A stretch of 64,000 bases of DNA from JACCXG01 sp963785755 (GTDB taxonomy: Bacteria; Acidobacteriota; Vicinamibacteria; Vicinamibacterales; 2-12-FULL-66-21), in NCBI GenBank assembly GCA_963785755.1, contig CAWAXG010000071.1:585650-649649 (forward strand). The letters run 5' to 3'. The position numbers were made by a program, and so were the translations under genes. Of this stretch, positions 33,652 through 43,547 are shown piece after piece. The number at the start of each line of letters is the position of its first letter. The first letter of the stretch is position 1. Under the pieces are notes generated by a model. That model had not been told where the DNA came from. It ran no database searches and saw only the letters and a program-made list of their open reading frames with translations.

Positions 33652-34620
33652 ATGAGACGACGATCGCATGTTTGGCTAATCGTGGCTGTAGCGGTTCTGA
33701 TAACCGCGGTGCCGGGCCAGTCACAGCCGCAGATTGCGCGCTTCGAGCTTCCCGCGGATGTCACCTTCCCGGAGGGCATCGCGTATGACGCCAAGGCCGG
33801 CGTCGTCTACACAGGCAGCGCCGCCACAGGCAATCTCGTGCGGTTGACGCTCGGCTCGAAGCAGGCGACGACGGTCGCGCCAGCCGGAAGCCTGATGGCG
33901 ACCGAGCCGTTTCCGGCTCTGCTCGGCATGAAGATCGACGGGGCAGGGCGCGTGTGGATCGCGGGCGGCCGGACCGGGCAGATGGTGGTCGTCGATTCGA
34001 AGAGCGGCAAGGTCCTGAAGAAGTTCGAGGTCCCGACGCCGGGCGCCAGTCTGATCAACGACGTGGTCATCGTGGGGCCGAGTGCGTATTTCACGGACTC
34101 GCTGACGCCGACGCTCTGGCGGGTGACGGTGAAAGGCGATCAGATCGGCGATCTCGAACCGTGGCTGCAGTTCACCGGCACTCCCCTCGAATACACGAAG
34201 CCGGGCGCCAACCTGAATGGCATCGCCGCGACCGCCGACGGCCGGCACCTCATCGTCGTGCAGATGAACAAGGGGTTGCTGTTCCGGATCGGCGTCGACG
34301 ACAAGCAGGTCGCGGCGATCGACATCGGCGGCGAGTCGGTGGCGACAGGCGACGGGCTGGTGCTCGACGGCCGGACGCTCTACGTCGTCCGCCAGGGGGA
34401 GCAGGAGATCGTCACCGTCGAGTTGGCCCAGGATCTCGCCAAGGGGCGTGTGATCTCGCGCTTCCAGAATCCGGCGCTCGCCTGGCCGGCGACGGCGGTG
34501 AAGGCCGGCGACCAGCTGCTGGTCGTCAACACGCAGTTCAACAAGCGGACGACCAAGGATCCGGTCACGCCGTTCGCGATAGTCGGGATCCCGGTCGCGC
34601 TGCTCTCAGGAAAGCCGTAG
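33652..34620 (+). CDS. Secreted beta-propeller (SMP-30/gluconolactonase-like) protein
   Basis: A 322-residue exported protein: signal peptide (VWLIVAVAVLITAVPGQS) then six-bladed-propeller repeats, e.g. FPEGIAYDAKAGVVYTGSAA, GMKIDGAGRVWIAGG, NLNGIAATADGRHLIVVQMN. This matches SMP-30/gluconolactonase/LRE-like or superoxide-dismutase-annotated propellers, though no hydrolase residues can be fixed. CGGAGGAACGG precedes the ATG at 33652. Confidence 0.8.
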   Translation: MRRRSHVWLIVAVAVLITAVPGQSQPQIARFELPADVTFPEGIAYDAKAGVVYTGSAATGNLVRLTLGSKQATTVAPAGSLMATEPFPALLGMKIDGAGRVWIAGGRTGQMVVVDSKSGKVLKKFEVPTPGASLINDVVIVGPSAYFTDSLTPTLWRVTVKGDQIGDLEPWLQFTGTPLEYTKPGANLNGIAATADGRHLIVVQMNKGLLFRIGVDDKQVAAIDIGGESVATGDGLVLDGRTLYVVRQGEQEIVTVELAQDLAKGRVISRFQNPALAWPATAVKAGDQLLVVNTQFNKRTTKDPVTPFAIVGIPVALLSGKP

Positions 34621-34658
34621 ACGCTGGAGCCGCGAGCTCCGCGGTACGCTCGACCATC

Positions 34659-35900
34659 ATGCGCATCGGAATTCTCACCAATGAGTATCCGCCGAATGTC
34701 TACGGCGGCGCCGGCGTTCACGTCGAGTATCTGACGCGCGAGCTGTCGACGATCGAGGAAGGGCGCCACTTCGTCCGCGTGCTCTGCTTCGGCGATCAGG
34801 CCGAGCGCGCGCCGACGCTCCTGGTGGACGGCGTGCAGCCGCCGGTGAAGCTCCGGGCCCAGGATCCGCGGCATGCCCGGCTGTTCGACACCATGGCGCA
34901 GAACCTGGTCATGGCCGGCATGGCGTCCGATCTCGACATCGTCCACTGCCACACGTGGTACTCGCACTTCGCCGGCTGCCTGGTGAAGTACCTGCAGGGC
35001 GTTCCGCTGGTGCTGACGACCCACTCGCTCGAGCCCCACCGGCCGTGGAAAGTGGAGCAGCTCGGGACCGCCTACCATGCCTCATCCTGGATCGAGCGCA
35101 CGGCGTATCAGAACGCCGATGGCGTGATCGCCGTCTCCGGGGCGATGAAGCAGGACGTGCAGTCGCTCTATGGCGTCGCGCCGACCAAGGTGCGGGTCAT
35201 CCACAACGGCATCGACCTGCTGGAGTACCGCCCCCGGCCGGACCCCGCCATGCTGGCCGAGCACGGCATCGATGCGACCGTTCCGTACGTTCTGTTCGTG
35301 GGGCGCATCACCAGGCAGAAGGGGATCATCCATCTCGTGAACGCGATCCGGCATCTGCGCCCGGGCGTGCAGGTCGTGCTCTGCGCGGGCGCGCCTGACA
35401 CACAGGAGATTGCGAAAGAGATGACGCTGGCGGTGGAGCGCGCGCGGTCAGTCAGCCAGCATTCGATCGTCTGGATCACCGAGATGCTGCCGAAGGAGAA
35501 GGTGATCACGCTGTACACGCACGCCGCGATCTTCGTCTGTCCGTCCGTCTACGAGCCGTTCGGGATCATCAACCTGGAGGCGATGGCCTGCGAGACGCCG
35601 GTCGTGGCTTCGGCCGTTGGCGGCATTCCCGAAATCGTGGACCACGGCGAGACCGGCCTGCTCGTGCCTCCCGAAGCGATCAGTCCCACCGAAGTCGAGC
35701 CCAGGCACCCGGAGCAGTTCTCCCGCGATCTTGCGGCCGCGGTCAACGTTCTGCTGGACGATCCCGATCTCCGCGCCGTGATGGCGAGGAACGCTCGCAT
35801 CCGTGTCGAACGCGAGTTCTCGTGGTTGAGCATTGCCAAGGAGACGCTGGAGTTCTACCAGGAACTGGTAGCTGCACAGAAGGGGAAGGTGAGGTGGTGA
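34659..35900 (+). CDS. glgA: Glycogen synthase (GT4, actinobacterial-type GlgA)
   Basis: A 413-residue GT-B glycosyltransferase. N-terminal ILTNEYPPNVYGGAGVHVEY is the ADP/UDP-glucose loop, with THSLEPHRPWK, VIHNGIDLLEYRP, FVGRITRQKGIIHLV and the C-terminal EPFGIINLEAMACETPVVAS nucleotide-sugar motif. It fits the corynebacterial/actinobacterial glycogen (or maltose-1-phosphate) synthase subfamily. The ATG at 34659 begins right at the conserved domain. It ends about 55 bases before repeat copy A. Confidence 0.9.
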   Translation: MRIGILTNEYPPNVYGGAGVHVEYLTRELSTIEEGRHFVRVLCFGDQAERAPTLLVDGVQPPVKLRAQDPRHARLFDTMAQNLVMAGMASDLDIVHCHTWYSHFAGCLVKYLQGVPLVLTTHSLEPHRPWKVEQLGTAYHASSWIERTAYQNADGVIAVSGAMKQDVQSLYGVAPTKVRVIHNGIDLLEYRPRPDPAMLAEHGIDATVPYVLFVGRITRQKGIIHLVNAIRHLRPGVQVVLCAGAPDTQEIAKEMTLAVERARSVSQHSIVWITEMLPKEKVITLYTHAAIFVCPSVYEPFGIINLEAMACETPVVASAVGGIPEIVDHGETGLLVPPEAISPTEVEPRHPEQFSRDLAAAVNVLLDDPDLRAVMARNARIRVEREFSWLSIAKETLEFYQELVAAQKGKVRW

Positions 35901-35955
35901 ATCGAGCGCAGGAGCACCCGGCCGGCGCCGAGTGCCCCTGCGATCAGGACTAATT

Positions 35956-36040
35956 CTCGATAACGCCGCGCTGGCGCGCGGACGGCCTTGACCGGAAACT
36001 TGACTCGAAAACTGAGAATCGAACCGGTCAAGGCCTCTAA
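35956..36040. repeat. Composite REP-like element, copy A
   Basis: It reads CGATAACGCCGCGCTGGCGC, GCGGACGGCCTTGACCGG, then CTTGACTCGAAAACTGAGAA and GGTCAAGGCCTCTAA. The GGCCTTGACC/GGTCAAGGCC ends are inverted, and a second hairpin (CCGCGC/GCGCGG) lies at the left. Nearly identical to copy B (46691-46774) and partly to copy C (58333-58395). Its right edge holds the stop codon of the minus-strand Gfo/Idh gene. Confidence 0.85.
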
Positions 36041-37506
36041 GTGAACGACTTCGGGAGTTCGAAGCCCTTGCGGTAGCCGCCGTCGCGCATGAGCATCGTA
36101 TCGGCCTTCTTGTCGTCCTCGAACCGCTCCGCCTTCGGATCGAATCTGAGCTGGCGGCCGACGCGATACGAGATGTTGGCCAGATGCGGCAGCGCCGAGG
36201 ACAGGTGCCCTTCGAGGACGTCGCACGTCAGGATCTTCGGATCGTTCGCGCGGATGGCGTCGATGAAGTTGGCGTAGTGGTTCCCTTCCTCCGTGGTCAG
36301 CCCCACTGGCGCCCCGGCTCCGGCGGCCGTGCCGCTGCCAGGTCCCTTCTCGTTCTTCTCGCCGACCGGCCCGAGATACGACTGCCAGTTGCGTCCCGTC
36401 TCGTCGATCCAGAGCCAGCCCTTCGAGCCATAGAAGAGATTGCCGATGCGGATCGCACCCTCGTCGTTCGTGTGCTCGCCGCGCGTGCCGAACTCGAGGA
36501 TGGTGCCGTCGCCGTATTCGAACATGGCGGTCTGCGTGTCTGGCGTTTCCTGCGACGACTCCGGACCGAAGTAGCCGCCCATCGAGCTGATCTTGACGGG
36601 ATGCTCCTGCTTGCCAAGACCCCAGCGCGCGATGTCGAACTGGTGCGGTCCCTGGTTCCCCGTGTCGCCGTTACCGTAGTCCCAGTGCCAGTGCCAGTTG
36701 TAATGGAAGCGATTGCGATTGAACGGACGCTTCGGTGCGGGGCCGAGCCAGAGGTCGTAATCCACCTTCGACAGGTACTGCGCGTCGTAGGCAGGCTCGA
36801 AACCGCCGGCCGTCGAGCTCAGCTTGTACTGTTCGCCCGATGCCATCGGACCGTCCGGATACTTCCCGATACCTGCGCGCGGCTTGAAGCAGAGGCCGCG
36901 GGCCATGTGGACCTTGCCGATGTTGCCGTCCTGCATGAACTTGATCGCCGCCCGGACCGCTGGACGGCTCCGGTTCATCGTGCCGACCTGGACGATCTTG
37001 CCGTAGCGGTTCGCCGCTTCGACCATCTTGCGGCCTTCCCAGATGGTGTGCGACGAGGGCTTTTCGACGTAGACGTGCTTGCCGGCCTGAAGCGCCCAGA
37101 TCGTCGCCAGCGCATGCCAATGATTCGGCGTCGCGATGACGACGGCGTCGATGTCCTTGTCGTCGAAGACGCGGCGCATGTCCTGGACGAAATTTGGTTT
37201 GAAGGTCGGGACGTCGGCGAGGTTCTTGTCGTTGATTCGCGACGGCGCCAGGTTGGCGTCGATGTCGCAGAGCGTCTTGACGTCGACGTTCTTGAGGTTC
37301 GCGAAGCCCCGCTTGAGCCCGTTCCCCTGGCCGCGGATTCCGATGTTGGCGACGACGACGCGGTCGTTGGCGCCGATGACGCGGCCGTTGGTCTGCGCCG
37401 AGACCTTGAAGAATTCACCTCCGAGTGCGAGGCCCGCGGCCGCCGCTCCGACACGCGAGGTGAAATCGCGCCGTGTGATACCGTCCTGGTCGTTCTTGCT
37501 GGCCAC
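36037..37506 (-). CDS. Gfo/Idh/MocA-family oxidoreductase, TAT-exported
   Basis: A 489-residue protein. A twin-arginine signal (ITRRDFTSR plus a hydrophobic AAAAGLALGG) is followed by a Rossmann domain VVVANIGIRGQGNG, the substrate-linked EKPSSHTIWEGRKM motif and a C-terminal dimerisation domain with HWHWDYGNGDTGNQGPHQ. The family oxidises or epimerises sugars and inositols with NAD(P). The GTG at 37506 is preferred because AGAGGAGG lies just upstream. A frameshifted relative is at 40943-42245. Confidence 0.9.
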   Translation of the reverse strand: MASKNDQDGITRRDFTSRVGAAAAGLALGGEFFKVSAQTNGRVIGANDRVVVANIGIRGQGNGLKRGFANLKNVDVKTLCDIDANLAPSRINDKNLADVPTFKPNFVQDMRRVFDDKDIDAVVIATPNHWHALATIWALQAGKHVYVEKPSSHTIWEGRKMVEAANRYGKIVQVGTMNRSRPAVRAAIKFMQDGNIGKVHMARGLCFKPRAGIGKYPDGPMASGEQYKLSSTAGGFEPAYDAQYLSKVDYDLWLGPAPKRPFNRNRFHYNWHWHWDYGNGDTGNQGPHQFDIARWGLGKQEHPVKISSMGGYFGPESSQETPDTQTAMFEYGDGTILEFGTRGEHTNDEGAIRIGNLFYGSKGWLWIDETGRNWQSYLGPVGEKNEKGPGSGTAAGAGAPVGLTTEEGNHYANFIDAIRANDPKILTCDVLEGHLSSALPHLANISYRVGRQLRFDPKAERFEDDKKADTMLMRDGGYRKGFELPKSFT

Positions 37507-37753
37507 GGTGACCTCCTCTATTTGTCTGGGCCCTGTCGAGTCGACTCTACTGCTGGGTTCGTTGCGAAACACGCTGGTGATGCGGTAGCGGATGCGCAGG
37601 ACAGGCGTCGCCAGGGCACGGTGCCGCGCAGAATCAGAACAATATGGTACCACCGATCAGCCGTCGGCCGCGAGTTCGGGCATACCGGCACGATCGCGGC
37701 CTCGCCGCCCTCGGTGTGACGCTGACGTTTCACCACGGGCTGCTAAGGCAGAG

Positions 37754-37759
37754 TAGAAT
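37754..37759 (+). promoter_or_regulatory. -10-like box for the SDR gene
   Basis: TAGAAT ends 12 bases before the GTG start at 37772, the spacing of a near-leaderless transcript. Confidence 0.4.
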
Positions 37760-37771
37760 CCGGCGCAGCGC

Positions 37772-38560
37772 GTGGAGACAGCCGTCACAGCACACTCTTC
37801 ATCGAACCGGTCGGGCAAGGTCGCCCTGGTAACGGGCGCCGGAAGTGGAATCGGTCGGGCAGTCGCGGTCGCACTCCTGAACGACGGTTATTCGGTCGTG
37901 CTCGCCGGACGCCGGGCAGAACTGCTGGCCAGGGTCGTCGAGGAGTTCGACCCGGCGGGCACGCGGACCCTCGCCGCTCCGACCGATGTCACCGATCCAG
38001 CCTCGGTCCGCGCACTCTTCCAGAGCACGCGGGACACCTTCGGCCGTCTCGATCTCCTGTTCAACAACGCCGGCGTCGGCGCTCCCGGCGTGCCGCTCGA
38101 CGAGCTGACCGTGGACCAATGGCGGGCCGTGGTCGACACGAATCTGACCGGCGTCTTTCTCTGCACGCAGCAGGCGTTCAAGCTCATGAAGGAGCAGCAG
38201 CCGCGCGGCGGCCGGATCATCAACAACGGATCGATTTCGGCGCACGTGCCGCGGCCGCACTCCGCGCCGTACACCGCCACCAAACATGGCGTCACCGGGC
38301 TGACCAGATCCACGTCGCTCGACGGCCGGCAGTACGACATTGCCTGCGGGCAGATCGACATCGGAAACGCCTCGACGGAGCTGGCGGCGCGAATGGCCAG
38401 GGGCGTACCGCAGGCCAATGGGCAGACGGCCGTCGAGCCGCTGATGGATCTCGATCACGTCGCGCGCGCGGTCGTCTACATGGCGAGCCTGCCGCTCGAG
38501 GCCAACGTCCAGTTCATGACCGTGATGGCCACGAAGATGCCGTTCATTGGAAGAGGGTGA
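37772..38560 (+). CDS. Short-chain dehydrogenase/reductase
   Basis: A 262-residue classical SDR: the cofactor loop TGAGSGIG (21-28), NNAGVGAPG, and the catalytic YxxxK as YTATKHG. The Ser before the Tyr sits in NNGSISAHVPRP. The NAD/NADP preference and substrate are not evident. The start is a GTG, with a TAGAAT box 12 bases before it. It is followed by a NIPSNAP protein, and the spacing (a repeat tract of about 60 bases) does not exclude an operon. Confidence 0.9.
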   Translation: METAVTAHSSSNRSGKVALVTGAGSGIGRAVAVALLNDGYSVVLAGRRAELLARVVEEFDPAGTRTLAAPTDVTDPASVRALFQSTRDTFGRLDLLFNNAGVGAPGVPLDELTVDQWRAVVDTNLTGVFLCTQQAFKLMKEQQPRGGRIINNGSISAHVPRPHSAPYTATKHGVTGLTRSTSLDGRQYDIACGQIDIGNASTELAARMARGVPQANGQTAVEPLMDLDHVARAVVYMASLPLEANVQFMTVMATKMPFIGRG

Positions 38561-38619
38561 ATCTCGGGACTTGGGCTTGTCTCGGGATCGGGGATCAGGG
38601 ATCGGGGATCAGGGGAAGG
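38561..38619. repeat. One-armed word-repeat tract (GATC family)
   Basis: Words CGGGATCGGGGATCAGGG and ATCGGGGATCAGGGG in one orientation only, between the SDR stop and the NIPSNAP gene start. The tract supplies the GGGGAAGG that may serve as ribosome binding site. Confidence 0.6.
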
Positions 38620-38624
38620 ATCTC

Positions 38625-39434
38625 GTGGAACGACGCATGTTTCTTAGCTCGATGTTTGGTGGGGTGATGTCTGCCGCGGCGGGAGCGTCTGGCAGCGCTG
38701 GCGAACAGAACCCGCCGCAGGCGGTCATGCCCGAGTTCTACCTGTGGCGACAGTACATTCTGCGCAACGGGACTCAGCCGCGGCGGCTTGCGGAGTATCT
38801 GCAGGGGGCGGCGATTCCGGCGCTCAATCGATTGGGCCACAAGCCGATCGGGGCGTTCGAGGTCGTGGCGGGCGTTCCGGGGCCGACATTGTTCCTCTTG
38901 ACGCCGATCGCGTCGCTCGACGCCCTTGCGGCGCTCGAAGCCGGACTGGACCGCGACGACCAGTTCCTTCGTGCCGGCGCCGCCTATCTCGACGCTCCCG
39001 CGACCGATCCGGCGTACATCCGGCAGGAGGTCTCGTTGCTGTCCGCGTTTTCGAAGATGCCTCGAATCGAGGTGCCGGCGGCCACAGCCGCGAAGGGCCC
39101 GCGGCTGTTCGAGCTGCGGACCTACGAGAGCACCAGCGAGAAGGCGCATCGCGCCAAGGTCCGGATGTTCGCCGAGCTCGGCGAGATCGACATCTTCAAG
39201 CGCGTGGGACTGACGCCGGTCTTCTTCGGCCGGACGCTAGCCGGTCCGCGCATGCCGAATCTCGTCTATATGCTGGTGCACGACAACATGGCGGGACGGG
39301 AAAAGAGCTGGGACGCGTTCCGCAACGATCCGGAGTGGAAGAAGCTGTCGGCCACGCCGGGGTACAGCGATGCCGAAATCGTCTCGAACATCACGACCGT
39401 GTACTTGCGGCCGACGGCGTATTCGCAGATTTGA
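38625..39434 (+). CDS. NIPSNAP-family exported protein
   Basis: A 269-residue protein with two NIPSNAP-like ferredoxin-fold modules: EFYLWRQYILRNG with FEVVAGVPGPTLFLL in the first, and GPRLFELRTYESTSEKAHRA and FFGRTLAGPRMPNLVYML in the second. A short RR-containing start (VERRMFLSSMFGGV) may be a TAT-like or lipoprotein signal. I prefer the GTG at 38625 because GGGGAAGG lies upstream; an ATG follows four codons later. Function unknown. Confidence 0.85.
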   Translation: MERRMFLSSMFGGVMSAAAGASGSAGEQNPPQAVMPEFYLWRQYILRNGTQPRRLAEYLQGAAIPALNRLGHKPIGAFEVVAGVPGPTLFLLTPIASLDALAALEAGLDRDDQFLRAGAAYLDAPATDPAYIRQEVSLLSAFSKMPRIEVPAATAAKGPRLFELRTYESTSEKAHRAKVRMFAELGEIDIFKRVGLTPVFFGRTLAGPRMPNLVYMLVHDNMAGREKSWDAFRNDPEWKKLSATPGYSDAEIVSNITTVYLRPTAYSQI

Positions 39435-39458
39435 TCGCTGACCGAGTCGGCAGGGATT

Positions 39459-39668
39459 TCAGTCGCGGCCGTGGGGCCCCCACCAGCCCTGACTCGTGAA
39501 TCGTTCCTGGATCTCCAGCCAGCGCGCGTGAGCAGCATCCGAGCTGTCCAGCGTCTCCGTCTCTTCGCGACCTTCGGGTTCGGTGATGGTGATGCGATAG
39601 CCGGACTGATTGTCGCCGTTGATCTCGCACCGGACGAACTCCGGACCCCGCTGGAAGAAATAAAACAC
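39459..39668 (-). CDS. Small conserved-looking protein (69 aa)
   Basis: A 69-residue protein: MFYFFQRGPEFVRCEINGD, then TITEPEGREETETLDSSDAA and a C-terminal ERFTSQGWWGPHGRD. Its composition is coherent and hydrophilic, with an ending rich in W and G that I recall as recurring in acidobacterial genomes. No known domain. It is convergent with the NIPSNAP gene. Confidence 0.6.
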   Translation of the reverse strand: MFYFFQRGPEFVRCEINGDNQSGYRITITEPEGREETETLDSSDAAHARWLEIQERFTSQGWWGPHGRD

Positions 39669-40095
39669 GCCTGCCGCCTCTCACCCTGTGATGCATTCGG
39701 TCGCCTGCCACGAGCCTTACCCCGGTCGAACGTGTGAACCCTCCGGGATGCCGGAGCGACCGACGGAGACCGTCGCCGGGCCTCATCCGGATCGCTCAGG
39801 ATTTCCTGGAACTTGATTTGGCAGGTCCGGCGGTCCGTGCGCGGTGCGATCCGAGTCAGCAAGAGTGCTGCCAGCCGATTCCAGTGACGTTGTATTCGGT
39901 TCCTTCAGAAGGCTCGTCAGCAAGGCGATGAGACCTGAACTGTCGGGCTCGCAGGGGATGGATCGCGGTGACGAACTGCACCGGAATCCCGGTCACTCTT
40001 CGAAATCGGTCCCCCAGGCGTCAATTCATGATGGCGTTGGTGGCCGCTTCCGACCCTCTCTGGCCCGACGCGGGGAAGTCGCGACGGTGCGCGAA
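39669..40095. other. Gap without a recognisable gene
   Basis: Between the 69-residue gene and the ThuA gene I see no convincing coding frame, RNA gene or repeat in 427 bases. Confidence 0.5.
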
Positions 40096-40932
40096 TCAGC
40101 GGAGTGCGGCTAGCTCTTCGGCCGTGGCGAGCGAATCGGCGTCGCGCTTGCCGGCCCAGGCGATGCCGCGCAGGACGACGGCGCGGAAATGCGGCGAGGA
40201 GAACGTGCTGAAGTGGTGACCGAGGAGGTGCACGAAGGCGCGGTACGGCTGCCCGCCGTCGAGCTGGTGTTCGTAGACCCAGATCTGTGGAATCAGCTTT
40301 CCGATCGCCGGCTGCGCCGGGGGCGCTTCCCCCCGGCCCGGACGGACCGGCTGCATCGATGAGGCCAGAACCTGCGTGTGCGGCATCATGTGCAGGTCCC
40401 AGTACACCTCATCGGTGATCGTGAAGTTCGACGCGCCCTTCGTGATCGGGTGCTCGGTGTTGACGTAATAGAAGGTGTTCTCACCCTCGAAGTACTTGGC
40501 GACCTTGTTCTCCCAGGCGCCGCCGACGATGGTCTTGAACCAGTGCGGCTCCTGCCCGGCGACCAGGGCATCGTGGATGACGACGATGCCGCCGCCGCGT
40601 TTGAGGAATTTCTCGAGGTTGGAGCGCTGCTCGCCGAGGATGGTCCCGGCATTGGCCGCGAACATGACCAGCACGTCGGCGGCATCGAGCTGGGCGGCGG
40701 TCGGGAACTGCAGGCCGCCATCGACCTTTGCGCCGCGCGAGGTGAGCAGCGGCGTCCATTCCTTCACCCAGACTTCGTGATCGTGGAGACCATTGCCGGC
40801 GGGGCCGTGGGTCTTCGGGCCGCCCCGCAGAAAGATGCGGAGCGGCGCCGGTTGCTGCGCGGCGACCCACGCCGTGATTGGCGTGGCGAGGGCCGCCGCG
40901 ACGAGGACGAGGATCGCGAGGATCCGTTTCAT
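40096..40932 (-). CDS. ThuA-domain protein (trehalose-utilisation-like), exported
   Basis: A 278-residue protein with signal peptide (ILAILVLVAAALATPITAWVAA) followed by a ThuA/class I glutamine-amidotransferase-like fold: FLRGGPKTHGPAGNGLHDHE, HDALVAGQEPHWFK, and YYVNTEHPITKGASNF with DEVYWDLHM. ThuA is linked to trehalose/disaccharide oxidation in rhizobia. Ten bases downstream of the frameshifted Gfo/Idh gene, on the same strand; in Acidobacteria and Planctomycetes these two families are often operon partners in sugar metabolism. Confidence 0.88.
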   Translation of the reverse strand: MKRILAILVLVAAALATPITAWVAAQQPAPLRIFLRGGPKTHGPAGNGLHDHEVWVKEWTPLLTSRGAKVDGGLQFPTAAQLDAADVLVMFAANAGTILGEQRSNLEKFLKRGGGIVVIHDALVAGQEPHWFKTIVGGAWENKVAKYFEGENTFYYVNTEHPITKGASNFTITDEVYWDLHMMPHTQVLASSMQPVRPGRGEAPPAQPAIGKLIPQIWVYEHQLDGGQPYRAFVHLLGHHFSTFSSPHFRAVVLRGIAWAGKRDADSLATAEELAALR

Positions 40933-40942
40933 GCCCGCGAGG

Positions 40943-42245
<1,303 letters not shown>

Positions 42246-42505
42246 AGTTGCACCTGCATAGTCTGAAAGACCCGCCGGCACGACGTTCGGAGCGAACAGG
42301 CCGGGCTGGGTGATTTTGCCACAGGTCGGGCAGCGGGCGGAGGCCGTTTCGGAGGGTGAAACGGCCCGGCCGCCCCGGGGCCATGGGTTGTGCAGAGATA
42401 TGCAGCGATCCGCGCTCTTCCCGGCCGGTGTAGACTGCCGGGCCAGACGTCACTCCGGGTCGGGCCTGGCAGGTGATTCACAACGAATAGACGGCCGACG
42501 GCATT
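42246..42505. other. Gap upstream of the CBM9-like gene
   Basis: The 398-base space from 42246 to 42643 holds a word-repeat tract (42506-42596) and otherwise no gene that I can support. Confidence 0.5.
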
Positions 42506-42596
42506 GGCACAAAGCTCACCAGGATCACGAAGAGCACCAAGACAATAATCTGGAATCCTTTGTGACCTTGGTGAGCTTCGTGGGCTTTGTGAATTG
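42506..42596. repeat. Convergent word-repeat tract (CACAAAG/CTTTGTG family)
   Basis: The left arm GGCACAAAGCTCACCAGGAT (with CACGAAGAGCACCAAG) and the right arm TTTGTGACCTTGGTGAGC (with TTCGTGGGCTTTGTG) are inverted relative to each other with few mismatches. It lies ahead of the CBM9-like gene. Confidence 0.7.
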
Positions 42597-42643
42597 AAGC
42601 CGTGGGCCGTGTCCATAACTAGGGTCTCAAGAACGGAGCTTCC

Positions 42644-43390
42644 ATGACCCACGTCGCAGTCCTCGCGCTGGGATTGGCTGGTTTGTCGCTGCTGGCGCTG
42701 CCGAGCGGCTATCCTCACCCTGTGCAGACACAACCGGATCAGCGGCCGCGACTCACCGTCAAGCCCACCAGTGATTTCGAAGTGACCGGCACCGGGGACC
42801 ACGCGGCATGGAAGCAGGCCGAGTGGACGGCCATGCGCCGCCGCCAGGCGGACGGTCACCCGTACGACACCCGCTTCAAGATGCTCTACTCGACGACCGG
42901 CGTCTACTTCCTGATGGACGCCACCGATCGCAAGGTCACCGCGACCATGAACGAGGACTTCATGGACCTCTGGAACGAGGACGTGTTCGAGGTCTTCCTG
43001 TGGCCCGACGAGCGGCATCCCGTGTACTTCGAGTACGAGATCTCGCCGCTCAACAAAGAGCTCCCGATTCTCATCCCGAACTTCGGCGGCCAGTTCCTCG
43101 GCTGGCGGCCGTGGCACTACGAAAAGGATCGCGTCACGCGCAAGGCCACTTCGACGACGGGTGGACCGAAGCAGTCGAACGCGGCCATCACCGGATGGCG
43201 CGCCGAGTTCTTCTTTCCGTACACACTCCTGCGCCCGCTGCAGAACGTCCCTCCGAAGCCCGGCACCCGCTGGCGCGCCAACTTCTATCGAATGGATCAT
43301 GACGACGGCAAGCGCACGCAGTGGGACTGGGCCCCTGTCGGCCCGAGCTTCCATGAGTACGAGAAGTTCGGGGAGTTGATCTTCGAATAA
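42644..43390 (+). CDS. CBM9-like carbohydrate-binding protein, exported
   Basis: A 248-residue protein with a signal peptide (AVLALGLAGLSLLALPSG) and a CBM9-like sandwich fold: WKQAEWTAMRRR, FKMLYSTTGVYFLMDATDRK, LWNEDVFEVFLWPDERHP, GWRAEFFFPYTLLRPL and the ending WDWAPVGPSFHEYEKFGELIF. CBM9 modules bind the reducing ends of glycans. It stands alone between carbohydrate-related genes. Confidence 0.82.
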   Translation: MTHVAVLALGLAGLSLLALPSGYPHPVQTQPDQRPRLTVKPTSDFEVTGTGDHAAWKQAEWTAMRRRQADGHPYDTRFKMLYSTTGVYFLMDATDRKVTATMNEDFMDLWNEDVFEVFLWPDERHPVYFEYEISPLNKELPILIPNFGGQFLGWRPWHYEKDRVTRKATSTTGGPKQSNAAITGWRAEFFFPYTLLRPLQNVPPKPGTRWRANFYRMDHDDGKRTQWDWAPVGPSFHEYEKFGELIFE

Positions 43391-43393
43391 CTA

Positions 43394-43540
43394 CTCACGA
43401 AGATGGCGGCCGACGGTTGCGCTTCGCGCCGCACGACGGCACGAAGTCACGAAGGCACGAAGGATATTTGATTATCTACTCGTCGTGCCGTGCCGTCGTG
43501 CCGTCGTGCAGCGCGGTAGCGCCGGTCGTAGCAGTCGTGG
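43394..43540. repeat. Convergent word-repeat tract (CACGAAGG/GTCGTGCC family)
   Basis: The left arm GCACGACGGCACGAAGTCAC (continuing GAAGGCACGAAGG) faces the right arm CGTCGTGCCGTGCCGTCGTG (continuing CCGTCGTGC). It starts right after the CBM9-like stop and reaches the end of the convergent PIG-L gene. Confidence 0.75.
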
Positions 43541-43547
43541 ACTTGAA

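Noticed and set aside
34659..35900. BshA (bacillithiol glycosyltransferase)
   Set aside because: The N-terminal ILTNEYPPNVYGGAGVHVEY pattern and overall motifs fit the glycogen synthase subfamily better.
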